A stretch of DNA of 20,350 bases from assembly GCA_040752635.1 (NCBI GenBank), contig JBFMGS010000042.1, positions 1-20,350 on the forward strand. The letters run 5' to 3'. The position numbers and the translations under genes were made by a program. This document shows, piece after piece, positions 7,115 through 13,589 of this stretch. Source of the stretch: JBFMGS01 sp040752635. Its GTDB lineage: Bacteria; Bacillota; SHA-98; UBA4971. The notes below the pieces were generated by a model that was not told where the DNA came from, ran no database searches, and saw only the letters and a list, made by a program, of their open reading frames with translations. The stretch's first letter is position 1, and each line of letters opens with the position of its first letter.

Positions 7115-7501
7115 CTACCCGGTCTTGCGAGGATCTAGGGTGGGTACGAAAGGGAAGTGGGCAGGGTTTGACGTTACGACGGTAAGCCCTCTCCTGACTG
7201 CGACCGCCCCGTGGAGAGCGTCGGCTACCGCAATCATAATCCCCTTGCGAGCATAGTCCCACCGGATTTCCCCCGCACGGACCGCGTCCTCGAAGGTAAC
7301 CGGCAGGACGTTGAAGGCAGACAAGTATCCTCTAGCTTGATCGCGCTTATCACGTGGGAGGCCTGAAAAATACTCAGCTACTACCACAACTGACGTGGCG
7401 ATAGTCTCTGGTTCAGCCGCCTGAGACATCAACCAGTCTGTTACTCTTTCGTTTCCCCTGGACACATCGATGAAGACCGTCGTATCAAGTAAGTATGTCA
7501 T
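7115..7501 (-). CDS. PIN-domain ribonuclease, VapC-type toxin
   Basis: A 128-residue PIN protein: Asp6 (YLLDTTVFID), Glu43 (VVAEYFSGL), Asp94 (VADALHGAVA) and Asn112 (VTSNPAHFP), where many VapC proteins also have TxN-xxHF. Predicted to cut a tRNA or other RNA when its antitoxin is lost. The ATG at 7501 overlaps the antitoxin stop by four bases (ATGA), so synthesis is probably coupled; an ATG three codons upstream is also in frame. This is a different PIN subgroup from the one at 5039 (DTTVFID versus VDASVGVKW), so the two pairs are not recent duplicates. Confidence 0.88.
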   Translation of the reverse strand: MTYLLDTTVFIDVSRGNERVTDWLMSQAAEPETIATSVVVVAEYFSGLPRDKRDQARGYLSAFNVLPVTFEDAVRAGEIRWDYARKGIMIAVADALHGAVAVRRGLTVVTSNPAHFPFVPTLDPRKTG

Positions 7502-7788
7502 GTCTCCCATTTCTCCCTGAATGCTGCCTTGTCTACCTCCCGGTTATCTGATAACCACTTGTCGATGGCTTCCTCATCTTGCCAGTGGGGGACTTCCTCT
7601 GGCGTCAGCATTCTCGCCAGACCTTTTACGGCATTAAGGTACTTTTCTCTTTGGATGCTACTTGCGACAGCCTCCACAACAAGTTTTGACCGTGACGTAG
7701 GGCGAGAAGACCTCTTGACCATATCGTCCAGCGCCTTCACAAGCGAGGCGGGCATCCTTACATGTACCATCCTTGTCTCCTCGGCCAT
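7498..7788 (-). CDS. Ribbon-helix-helix antitoxin, VapB-type
   Basis: A 96-residue protein with an N-terminal ribbon-helix-helix domain: strand MVHVRMPASL (residues 7-16), helix VKALDDMVKRS, then the turn and helix SRSKLVVEAVASSIQ. The acidic/aromatic tail (VPHWQDEEAIDKWLSDNRE, then WET at the end) probably wraps the toxin. The ATG at 7788 has GGAGG eight bases upstream; GTG 7797 is in frame but too close to that site. It overlaps the toxin start by four bases and lies just downstream of a near-consensus promoter, on which it probably acts as an autorepressor. Confidence 0.85.
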   Translation of the reverse strand: MAEETRMVHVRMPASLVKALDDMVKRSSRPTSRSKLVVEAVASSIQREKYLNAVKGLARMLTPEEVPHWQDEEAIDKWLSDNREVDKAAFREKWET

Positions 7789-7815
7789 GTATCTCACCTC
7801 CGTCTCTCACTCATG

Positions 7816-7844
7816 ATTATACTTGCAGTCACGCTAAAGTTCAA
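7816..7844 (-). promoter_or_regulatory. Sigma-70-type promoter of the minus-strand RHH/PIN pair
   Basis: On the minus strand TTGAAC (7844-7839), a spacer of exactly 17 bp, then TATAAT (7821-7816). The antitoxin ATG at 7788 is 27 bp further, leaving a leader of about 20 bases that contains the GGAGG ribosome site. Confidence 0.8.
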
Positions 7845-7898
7845 TAGCTCCGGCGCCCCCGCTATCGTTCATGGTCCAGCAAGGTACGGTTTTGACGA

Positions 7899-8003
7899 AT
7901 GATCGTAGACCCCAACCAGCTTCGAGTGTTGAAAGCAGTGATTCGAAGCGATCTGAAGGCGATTGAGAGGATAGACCAGTTAACTGCGTCTGGCACCTCC
8001 TAA
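7899..8003 (+). other. Short open frame, possible toxin-antitoxin remnant
   Basis: Encodes 34 residues starting ATG at 7899 (MIVDPNQLRVLKAVIRSDLK and so on, ending TASGTS). It is helical and charged, somewhat like the opening of HEPN/DUF86-type proteins. There is no ribosome site at normal distance and an in-frame stop directly upstream. The rest of 7845-8152 holds nothing I can support, although a minus-strand frame near 8070 also looks protein-like for about 40 residues. Confidence 0.2.
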
Positions 8004-8152
8004 AGACACGTATCGCTAACCATTGCTTCACGGACATAGGCGAGCTTATCGGGCCAATCCAACAACATTCCCGCCACGGGTCGGGAGTGAACTCCAGATC
8101 GCCGATTGATGCGTGCAAAACCCCGACGGATTCGCGAGCACTCACTTGGTCG

Positions 8153-8395
8153 CTACGGAGCGGAGGCTACGCCTCGCGAGCGAGTAGAGCATGCTTCGAT
8201 GATGCCGGCGGCTTCCCACAGGTTAGATGCATAGTAGCGGACGTCGTCCCTTCGGGGGCTTCGGACCAGAATCGCCGGGAGCCCGAGGGCCTCGGCGCCA
8301 GCCACATCGGCAACGAGGTTGTCGCCCACCATCCAAACGTCGGCGGGGTCGCCCGCGGCGGCGTGCCCGACGGAACTGCCGAGAACGGGCGTATC
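8153..8395 (-). pseudogene. HAD-superfamily hydrolase, C-terminal remnant
   Basis: In one minus frame the sequence reads HAAAGDPADVWMVGDNLVAD, then AGAEALGLPAILVRSP, then YYASNLWEAAGIIEA, ending at the TAG at 8155-8153. VGDN with the following Asp is HAD motif IV, and the GAxxxGLPAILV run is typical of the C-terminal half of these phosphatases. The frame stays open upstream to beyond 8480, but no lysine motif (RKP) is clear and the nucleophile motif DxDGT is absent. Only about 80 residues of a protein of 200 or more remain, so this is a fragment. It lies convergent with or under the leader of the MNT/HEPN genes. Confidence 0.6.
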
Positions 8396-8546
8396 GGCCG
8401 GTCGACACTTTCTGCTTTCAACCGAACCGTATGGTATAATATGCCTAGACTGACACGTGAGATGAGCTGCGAGGAGGAATCGCGTCTTCGCCCGTATACT
8501 AGCATCGAGGTGATGCCGCTCGATGCGTTAGCAGCCTTCGCCACGG

Positions 8547-8577
8547 TTGCCACAACTGTGGTACAATGTGGTACAAT
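8547..8577 (+). promoter_or_regulatory. Candidate promoter/operator with 10-bp tandem repeat before the MNT/HEPN pair
   Basis: The 10-mer GTGGTACAAT occurs twice in tandem at 8558-8567 and 8568-8577. Each copy contains TGGTACAAT, an extended -10 element. TTGCCA at 8547-8552 is a possible -35 with a 19-bp spacer to the second copy. The repeat lies 44-63 bp before the MNT start, where autoregulation would act. A further TATAAT at 8435-8440 (preceded by TGG) lacks a -35. Confidence 0.4.
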
Positions 8578-8620
8578 TACGATGGCCGGACATCGGAAGC
8601 GTGGAGGTGTTTAAGTCAGC

Positions 8621-8938
8621 ATGATCAGGGAGCGAGATCTTGCGGAGGCTGTTGAGCGTTTGGTTTCTCGTTTTCACCCGCAACGGATCATTCTCTTCGG
8701 CTCCCAGGCGCGACAAGCGGCAGATGAGCGAAGCGACGTGGATCTCCTAGTCATCACCCCGGTTACAGGTAGCCGCCGCGCTTTGATGGTAGCCATGGAC
8801 AGAGCGCTAAAGGGGCTGGCTTTCGCGAGAGACATCGTCGTCCTCACCCCCGAGGAATTCGAGCGGGACCGGCAGATTCCAGGGACCATCGCGCGGCCTG
8901 CCTGGTTGGAGGGAAGGATCCTATATGAGTGCCACTAG
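8621..8938 (+). CDS. MNT-type minimal nucleotidyltransferase antitoxin
   Basis: A 105-residue minimal nucleotidyltransferase with the core motif ILFGSQARQAADERSDVDLL (residues 24-43; GSxAR then SDxDL) and a later acidic strand (FARDIVVLT, Asp near residue 73). In MNT/HEPN pairs this protein inactivates the HEPN RNase, in studied cases by adding AMP to it. The ATG at 8621 is fixed by a stop just upstream; GGAGG lies 13 bases away, rather far. The end overlaps the HEPN start by 14 bases, indicating translational coupling. Family assignment is secure; the AMP-transfer role is by analogy. Confidence 0.88.
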   Translation: MIRERDLAEAVERLVSRFHPQRIILFGSQARQAADERSDVDLLVITPVTGSRRALMVAMDRALKGLAFARDIVVLTPEEFERDRQIPGTIARPAWLEGRILYECH

Positions 8939-9998
8939 ACAGGAAATCCTGCGAAAGGTCCAGCAATGGCTCTCATATGCCGATGACGACCTCCGCCTTG
9001 CCCAGCACGGGCTAACGCTCACCTGTGGCTGCCCATACCGACTCATCGCCCACCATGCGCAACAGTGCGTGGAGAAGCACCTGAAGGCGTACCTGGTCTA
9101 CCAGGGCGTAGATTTCCCTTATACTCACAACATCTCCCGGCTACTCGAACTATGCGCCGACGAGGCAGCTTGGGCCGATACGCTTCAGGATGCAGAGCAG
9201 CTGACCCCCTATGCGATCACAGCGCGGTATCCGGGAGAGGATGAGGAAGTAACCGAAGAGGAAGCACGTCATGCTGTTGATGTTGCGCTGTGGGTCCGCC
9301 AGGTTGTGAGGCGCATAGGCACCAAAGCGTCGTTTGGCCTGCGAGATGTAGATCTCCCAGGTGTAGTCGAACCCGAAGAGGTCGGCAAGCCTTTCCCGCC
9401 GCCAAAGTACGTTATCGAGCGGCGGCAGGATGAAAACGTTCGGTACGACTTCAAGCTCGGGGTCATCGAGGTGTCGGAGAAGCGGGGCATCAGCAGCCAG
9501 GGCGTAGTATTGCCGCCGGACGCCTTCAACCTCAACGGGGACGAGCTCGCCCTCGGCGACTTGTCGGGCGACCACATCCCGTCGTTCGGCCGCCGGCATC
9601 TTGCGCCACCCGAACCGGAAGTCCCCGGTGTCAAGCAGCCGATAGGCCCGGTAGTACTTGTCCAAGAGCGTCCGGCAGACCTCATCCTCGGACATCTCCA
9701 AAGCCTCACTTCGAAGCTCCGAAGGCACGAGGCGCTCGGGCACGTCGTACACCTTTTCGATCCCGTTCCGCCGGGCGATCATGAGATCGCCGGCTTCCCA
9801 GAGGAGTTCCAGGGCAAGCGAAGTGGCTTTGGTCCTCGGGGCGCTGTCCCAGTACCCCACCACCTTCTCGTCCGACTCAATTTCGCGGGACGAGCGCGGA
9901 CCGCAGCCGAGCGGGCGGGTCTGCCTCTCCTTCTCCCTCGTCGACCGTCCCCCGAGGCCGGACGACATCTCCCAGGCGGAGGCGCTGTCTATCCTTGA
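8925..9998 (+). CDS. HEPN-domain toxin with anomalous run-on C-terminus
   Basis: Residues 1-131 (to about 9317) form a HEPN domain. It has the helical opening EILRKVQQWLSYADDDLRLA, the RxxxHH motif RLIAHHAQQCVEKHLKAYL (residues 39-57; Arg39, His43/His44, the putative RNase site), and PYTHNISRLLELC. The last helix ARHAVDVALWVRQVVRRI reaches the domain's natural end but no stop follows. The frame continues for another 226 residues that are simply the antisense of a YcaQ-type gene fragment and show no domain. So either the protein carries a meaningless tail or the gene lost its stop at the junction near 9315. The tail could destabilise it or abolish toxicity. The MNT partner overlaps its start by 14 bases. 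Confidence 0.75.
   Translation: MSATRQEILRKVQQWLSYADDDLRLAQHGLTLTCGCPYRLIAHHAQQCVEKHLKAYLVYQGVDFPYTHNISRLLELCADEAAWADTLQDAEQLTPYAITARYPGEDEEVTEEEARHAVDVALWVRQVVRRIGTKASFGLRDVDLPGVVEPEEVGKPFPPPKYVIERRQDENVRYDFKLGVIEVSEKRGISSQGVVLPPDAFNLNGDELALGDLSGDHIPSFGRRHLAPPEPEVPGVKQPIGPVVLVQERPADLILGHLQSLTSKLRRHEALGHVVHLFDPVPPGDHEIAGFPEEFQGKRSGFGPRGAVPVPHHLLVRLNFAGRARTAAERAGLPLLLPRRPSPEAGRHLPGGGAVYP
9312..9905 (-). pseudogene. YcaQ-type winged-helix protein, internal fragment lacking both ends
   Basis: The minus strand encodes about 195 residues of a YcaQ/HTH_42-type winged-helix protein (the family includes DNA crosslink-repair glycosylases). Recognisable in order are GPRSSREIESDEKV, GDLMIARRNGIEKVYDVPER, VVARQVAEGELVPVEVEG, and the conserved ILPPLDNVLWRRERL then DLFGFDYTWEIYI and KRRFGAY. 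Full members are about 370-400 residues. The N-terminal third is missing, and the C-terminus breaks exactly after KRRFGAY, where members continue with a Pro-Ile-Leu strand. The left break coincides with the end of the HEPN homology and the right break with the start of the ferredoxin homology. The frame itself is intact. Not expected to be active. Confidence 0.75.
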
Positions 9999-10404
9999 CC
10001 GCACGGAGGAAATAGGTCTCGTCCACACCGTCAGCAACATCATGAAAGGGATCAGCTATATCTGCAACTGCTGCGGCTGCTGCTGCGGGATACTCCGAGG
10101 AATCACGCAGTGGGGCATCGAGAATTCAGTGGCCCACGCGAACTACTACTCGGTCATCGACCCCGACCGGTGCCTGGCATGTGGAACATGTGTGGAACGG
10201 TGCCAGGTACACGCGATTTCCGAACCAAACGGGGTAGACGTTGTGGACCTGAAGCGGTGCATCGGGTGCGGGCTGTGCGTAACCGGGTGTCCGAACGGTG
10301 CGGCAATGCTGGAGCGAAAGCCCGAGGCCGAAATCGTCCATCCTCCTGCGAACTACCGAACGTGGGAGCGCGAGCGCCTGCTGAACCGGGGCCTGGTCGA
10401 GTAG
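9910..10404 (+). pseudogene. Ferredoxin-type 4Fe-4S protein, N-terminally truncated
   Basis: About 165 C-terminal residues of a cytosolic iron-sulfur protein. The order is VCLSFS, EEIGLVHTVSN, the cysteine cluster YICNCCGCCC, then two classic 4Fe-4S motifs CLACGTCVERC and CIGCGLCVTGC, ending in ANYRTWERERLLNRGLVE. Relatives with this ICNCCxCCC layout are 300 or more residues with a further N-terminal region; here homology starts abruptly near 9910. The same frame continues upstream only as antisense of the YcaQ fragment. An internal ATG at 10042 exists, so a short product with both clusters could still be made. Electron-transfer role is general to the family; specific partner unknown. Confidence 0.7.
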
Positions 10405-10435
10405 GAGGTGAGACTCCTATTTCGCCCGGGACACG

Positions 10436-11641
10436 TCATTCCGTAGTCCTTCCCCAGATCAGGCGATCCTCATAGACTCCGTCCCTGAGGCAGGCCATGC
10501 GAGCCGTGGCCTCGCGGGCAAAGCCCGCGCCTTCCAGGGCGGGAAAGAGCCAATACTCGTCCCGATAGGTCTCAGCCTCCAATCTATGAAGCATGAGCCA
10601 GTCGTCGGCAAGGTTCACGAGAGAATTCAGCAGAGCGTCTGCTACCGACTCCGAGCAGTGAAAGGCGTTCTCCCGCCGAGCTGCCGCACTCGCCGGGGGC
10701 AGCACCATGAGCGTGACCCTGCCTGTCCTTGCGAGCCTGCTCCTGCCCGGGTCGAGTGCGACCTCGCCGTAGATCTCGCCGTTGGCGGTTGCGATGAACC
10801 TGTGGCTTGCCGCCTTGCCGGGTTCTGACTCGAGGTCCTGGGCGATCTTGTCCACCGGCGGAACGGTCCACGGCAAGAACATGCTACTACGCAGCACTCC
10901 CTCGTCGCAGTAGAAGCGGTGGAGCGCCGCGGCGTCGCCCGGCTCGGGCGGCCGAACATCCAGCGAAGGCCCCTCCGTGGCGGACTTGGGCGCGGCCTCT
11001 GAGGGTGGTTGTGCCTCTGGACACGGCCTTAGCTTTCCATCCGGACGGGTTCCCCGCGGCGGGATTCGCCCGAGAGGAGCGTCGGCACGATGCTCGAGTG
11101 GAGCGAGCCTGCTCATCACCAGCGAGTCTGTGTATCCCCCTTCCCGAATCGCAACGTCAACCTTTCGCCCTTCTACTTCGAAGCCGAACTTCCGGTAAAG
11201 GCGCACGGCCGGCTCATTGTCGGGGTACACTTCCAGTTCTATCCTTATCGGGCGCCAGCACCTATCCGCCATGTCCAGGGACGTCTCCATCATCTGCGTC
11301 CCTATGCCCTGCCCGTGGAAATCGGGGTCAACCGTCATGCCCAGCCCGGCCACGTGAGCCCGGCGCCCCGTCCCGCGGCGCAGCGAAATGGACCCTATCA
11401 CCCGTCCCTGGGACGGACCTTTGGCCACCTCGGCCACCAGCGTGAACCTGTTCTCGGACTCGCCCAGCCACCTTGCAGCCATCTGGCCAATCTGAAGGGA
11501 CGGAATCTGCAGGGTGCCGCGGAGCACTTCAGGCCTTCTTATGAACCTGTGGACGTCTTTCAGGTCTTCCTTCCTGAACAAGCGGATGTTGACTGCAACC
11601 CTCTCCCCCACGGTATACACCCCTTCCGGAAACGTGCTCAT
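10436..11641 (-). CDS. Tandem GNAT-family N-acetyltransferase
   Basis: A 401-residue protein with two GNAT domains. Residues about 17-180 form a complete domain with the acetyl-CoA motif MTVDPDFHGQGIGTQMMETS and the late signature NEPAVRLYRKFGFEVEGRK, most like ribosomal-protein/spermidine-type acetyltransferases. A Pro/Ala/Arg-rich linker (about 183-225) follows. Residues about 228-400 form a second domain that keeps the GNAT ending (HRLEAETYRDEYW, ALEGAGF) but lacks the Q/RxxGxG/A loop (it reads ASAAARRENAF), so it may not bind CoA. The start is ATG at 11641 with AGGA close upstream. It is convergent with the iron-sulfur fragment. Substrate unknown. Confidence 0.82.
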   Translation of the reverse strand: MSTFPEGVYTVGERVAVNIRLFRKEDLKDVHRFIRRPEVLRGTLQIPSLQIGQMAARWLGESENRFTLVAEVAKGPSQGRVIGSISLRRGTGRRAHVAGLGMTVDPDFHGQGIGTQMMETSLDMADRCWRPIRIELEVYPDNEPAVRLYRKFGFEVEGRKVDVAIREGGYTDSLVMSRLAPLEHRADAPLGRIPPRGTRPDGKLRPCPEAQPPSEAAPKSATEGPSLDVRPPEPGDAAALHRFYCDEGVLRSSMFLPWTVPPVDKIAQDLESEPGKAASHRFIATANGEIYGEVALDPGRSRLARTGRVTLMVLPPASAAARRENAFHCSESVADALLNSLVNLADDWLMLHRLEAETYRDEYWLFPALEGAGFAREATARMACLRDGVYEDRLIWGRTTE

Positions 11642-11923
11642 AGTTCCTACGCACGGTTTTCGTGCTTAGCGGTGCCGCTTCCCCCGCCCCTTCGCTTACC
11701 TCCGCCAGCTCACGTCTGAGAACCGCCAGCCATGGCCTCTCGTCCCTTGACACAAGGCAGTCACTCCTCTGGCCTGGACCTGAGTTTCTGCCCCACCTAC
11801 TAGGGATTAAATACTGAACTGCCAACCGCCCGGTCGAGCGCGTGCCTCCATCCGACGCCGTTACCGTGCAGTTCTGCACCTGCGACGTGATTCCTCCAAG
11901 GTCCGCCGATCGTGGTTATCAGG

Positions 11924-12076
11924 TCATCTACCGCCAGGAGAGACTGCCTCGACCTTGCAGATAGTCACGAAGGAGAAGTCAAGACAAAACGCATCAGAGT
12001 CTGCTGGCAGGAGAATCTGAACGTGAGTAGAATGCCACATCCGTTCCCACCACTCATGAACGCAGGCGTAGAGCAT
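11924..12076 (-). CDS. Possible small ORF, unrecognised
   Basis: Fifty codons from ATG 12076 to the TGA at 11926-11924, with GAAGGAG at a good distance upstream. The peptide is rich in Trp, His and Cys at its start and contains HVQILLPADSDAFCLDF. It resembles no family I know. The ribosome site is part of a 19-bp tandem duplication. It could be spurious. Confidence 0.25.
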   Translation of the reverse strand: MLYACVHEWWERMWHSTHVQILLPADSDAFCLDFSFVTICKVEAVSPGGR

Positions 12077-12081
12077 GGACG

Positions 12082-12119
12082 GGTGACTCCTTCGCGGACC
12101 GGTGACTCCTTCAGGACCG
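12082..12119. repeat. Two-copy 19-bp tandem repeat
   Basis: GGTGACTCCTTC followed by a GGACC-containing end occurs at 12082-12100 and again at 12101-12119. The copies differ in one or two bases. On the minus strand each copy contains AAGGAGTCACC. Confidence 0.75.
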
Positions 12120-12253
12120 CCTGGGCAGCCGGGGTCAGATCATGTGCCTTCTTGTTGGCCGCACCGGCGAGGGCCGCTGCCGCCGCGACCCGGCGTCTCG
12201 AACCGTCGGTGGGTTCTGTGGCAATTGCTCTGGAAAAGGGGGCGGCATGAATC

Positions 12254-12894
12254 TTGTCTGCAGCAGCTAGCTCGGACCGGACTGGCGAAGCCAGAGAAGC
12301 TAGGGAGTTGAGGCCGAGGGCAAGAGACATCGGAATAGACATCGGCATCCTCAGGCCGGGGAGATATGGAGCGATTACAGACGTGAATGGCGTCAAAGTC
12401 GGCCACTGCACGCTGGTTGAAGGAGAAGGAAGCCTGACCCCTGGAAAAGGGCCTGTGAGGACCGGCGTGACCGCGATAGTTCCGCATGAAGGCAACCTAT
12501 TCAGGGAGAAGGTTCCGGCCGCTGCGTACGCTTTCAATGCGTTTGGGAAGTCAATCGGTTTGCAGCAGGTGAACGAGCTGGGAAACCTGGAGGTCCCCAT
12601 AGTGCTCACGAACACCCTCAACGTCCCTCTTGTTGCCGATGCGGTGGTCGATCGGGGGACTTCTTCATCGCCTTCTCCACAGCCTTCCGCGTTCCCCATG
12701 ACAGCCCGCTGACACTAGGTGCGGAGGTCGTGAGCAACGACGCCATGTCCGCCCTGTTCCTGGCCGCTGTCGAGGCCACTGAGGAAGCGGTGCTGAACTC
12801 CCTGCTCAAGGCCACTACGGTCGTCGGCAGGGATGGGAATGCCGTGGAAGCCATCGATATCGATGAACTCCTGAGAGTGCTGCGTAAGTATAAC
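12254..12894 (+). pseudogene. P1-family (DmpA-like) peptidase with internal deletion and frameshift
   Basis: The N-terminal part reads RPRARDIGI, then ITDVNGVKVGHCTLVEGEGS, TGVTAIVPHEGNLFREKVPA, FGKSIGLQQVNELG and VLTNTLNVPLVADAVVD, the start of P1/DmpA-type aminopeptidases (self-processing N-terminal-nucleophile enzymes). At about 12650 the frame changes and the sequence jumps to GDFFIAFSTAFRVPHD, then VVSNDAMSALFLAAVEATEE and LLRVLRKYN, the family's C-terminus. About 160-170 residues between them are missing, including the autocleavage site and nucleophile, so the enzyme cannot be active. The start is unclear (TTG at 12254 is merely the first possible one). The natural stop is also lost: the frame continues past RKYN into antisense of the next fragment and stops at 12954. 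Confidence 0.82.
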
Positions 12895-12922
12895 GCTCTC
12901 ACCCTTGGCGGCGGTCGAACCG

Positions 12923-13066
12923 CTATCGATGCATCTGGACAAACCAGGCGTTGAACCCGTGCTTTTCATAGAAGCGAACGACGGAATACTCATCGCTGCA
13001 TAAGATGTCGCCGCGGTCGATGACGTGGGAGAACTCACCCATCAAGGGCTCTGCCGAGCCCGCGCC
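12923..13066 (-). pseudogene. GNAT acetyltransferase-like C-terminal remnant
   Basis: The minus strand encodes SDEYSVVRFYEKHGFNAWF and ends MHR-stop at 12925-12923. FYEKHGF is the typical last-motif signature of GNAT proteins. An ATG at 13042 would give 39 residues but has no ribosome site, and the acetyl-CoA loop is absent. It meets the 3' end of the damaged peptidase gene tail to tail. Confidence 0.5.
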
Positions 13067-13091
13067 TCATGTTGCGGAGCCTTTCATAGTC

Positions 13092-13544
13092 TCATAGACC
13101 TATCATGCTCTTATGCCCCTTGTACGATCCCGCATCAGGAAATCCGTCCCTTGCCAGATCCATGAACCGCTTCGAGAACTGATACGACGTCAGGTCGTCG
13201 ATGGGCACCATCCTCACGTCGTGAATGCGGTTGTCCTCAAACTCGTTGGACGGCAGCCTTATCTCCCCGCCCAGCTTTTCCAACAAGAAGGAGATGTGAA
13301 GCAAGGGCGGGGTTGCCTCAGGCTTCTCGCAAAGATACAGGAGTCTTGCGATTCTTGTTCTTAATCCTGTCTCTTCCTCCATCTCTCTGAGCATAGCCTC
13401 CTCCAGCGTCTCACCTTGCTTCACCCTCCCGCCGGGAAGAGACCACGCCCTTTTGCCTGACACCCGTTGCTTGACTATCAAGATGTGGCCCTGCTCTATA
13501 AGGATGCCCGTGACTCTCACTTGTAACCGACGGGCGTCTTTCAT
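13092..13544 (-). CDS. NUDIX hydrolase
   Basis: A 150-residue NUDIX-fold pyrophosphohydrolase with a perfect Nudix box from Gly39: GGRVKQGETLEEAMLREMEE then ETGL (Glu45, Arg53, Glu54, Glu57, Glu58, Gly60), preceded by the usual AWSLPGG. It would cleave a nucleoside-diphosphate-linked compound with Mg2+; the substrate cannot be told. The length and the C-terminal helix suit small house-cleaning members. The ATG at 13544 has GGGGGGA 11 bases upstream. It follows an independent GNAT gene on the same strand by 45 bp, and such NUDIX/GNAT neighbours are common, so the two are probably cotranscribed. Confidence 0.9.
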   Translation of the reverse strand: MKDARRLQVRVTGILIEQGHILIVKQRVSGKRAWSLPGGRVKQGETLEEAMLREMEEETGLRTRIARLLYLCEKPEATPPLLHISFLLEKLGGEIRLPSNEFEDNRIHDVRMVPIDDLTSYQFSKRFMDLARDGFPDAGSYKGHKSMIGL

Positions 13545-13589
13545 CTTGTAGACATCCCCCCGCTCGACCGGCTAGCAAGAACGCACACA

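Larger units (their letters stand above)
11642..12253. other. 612-bp region without a convincing gene
   Basis: Several overlapping open frames exist but none shows a known domain. The best candidate is a 50-codon minus-strand frame at 12076-11924 (starts MLYACVHEWWERMWH), with GAAGGAG about nine bases upstream of its ATG. A second minus frame upstream of it (around 12245-12080) is Ala-rich and unremarkable. The region probably contains the promoter of the tandem-GNAT gene, which I could not locate. Confidence 0.4.

Noticed and set aside
9658..9905. Plus-strand extension of the iron-sulfur frame as a true N-terminus
   Set aside because: This part is exactly antisense to recognisable YcaQ motifs and shows none of the family's N-terminal features.
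10807..11445. Plus-strand frame opposite the tandem GNAT
   Set aside because: Arg/Pro/Ala-rich antisense shadow.
11965..12699. Minus-strand frame of 244 codons
   Set aside because: It lies opposite the P1 peptidase homology and then in a low-information Ala-rich area; no domain and no ribosome site at its start.
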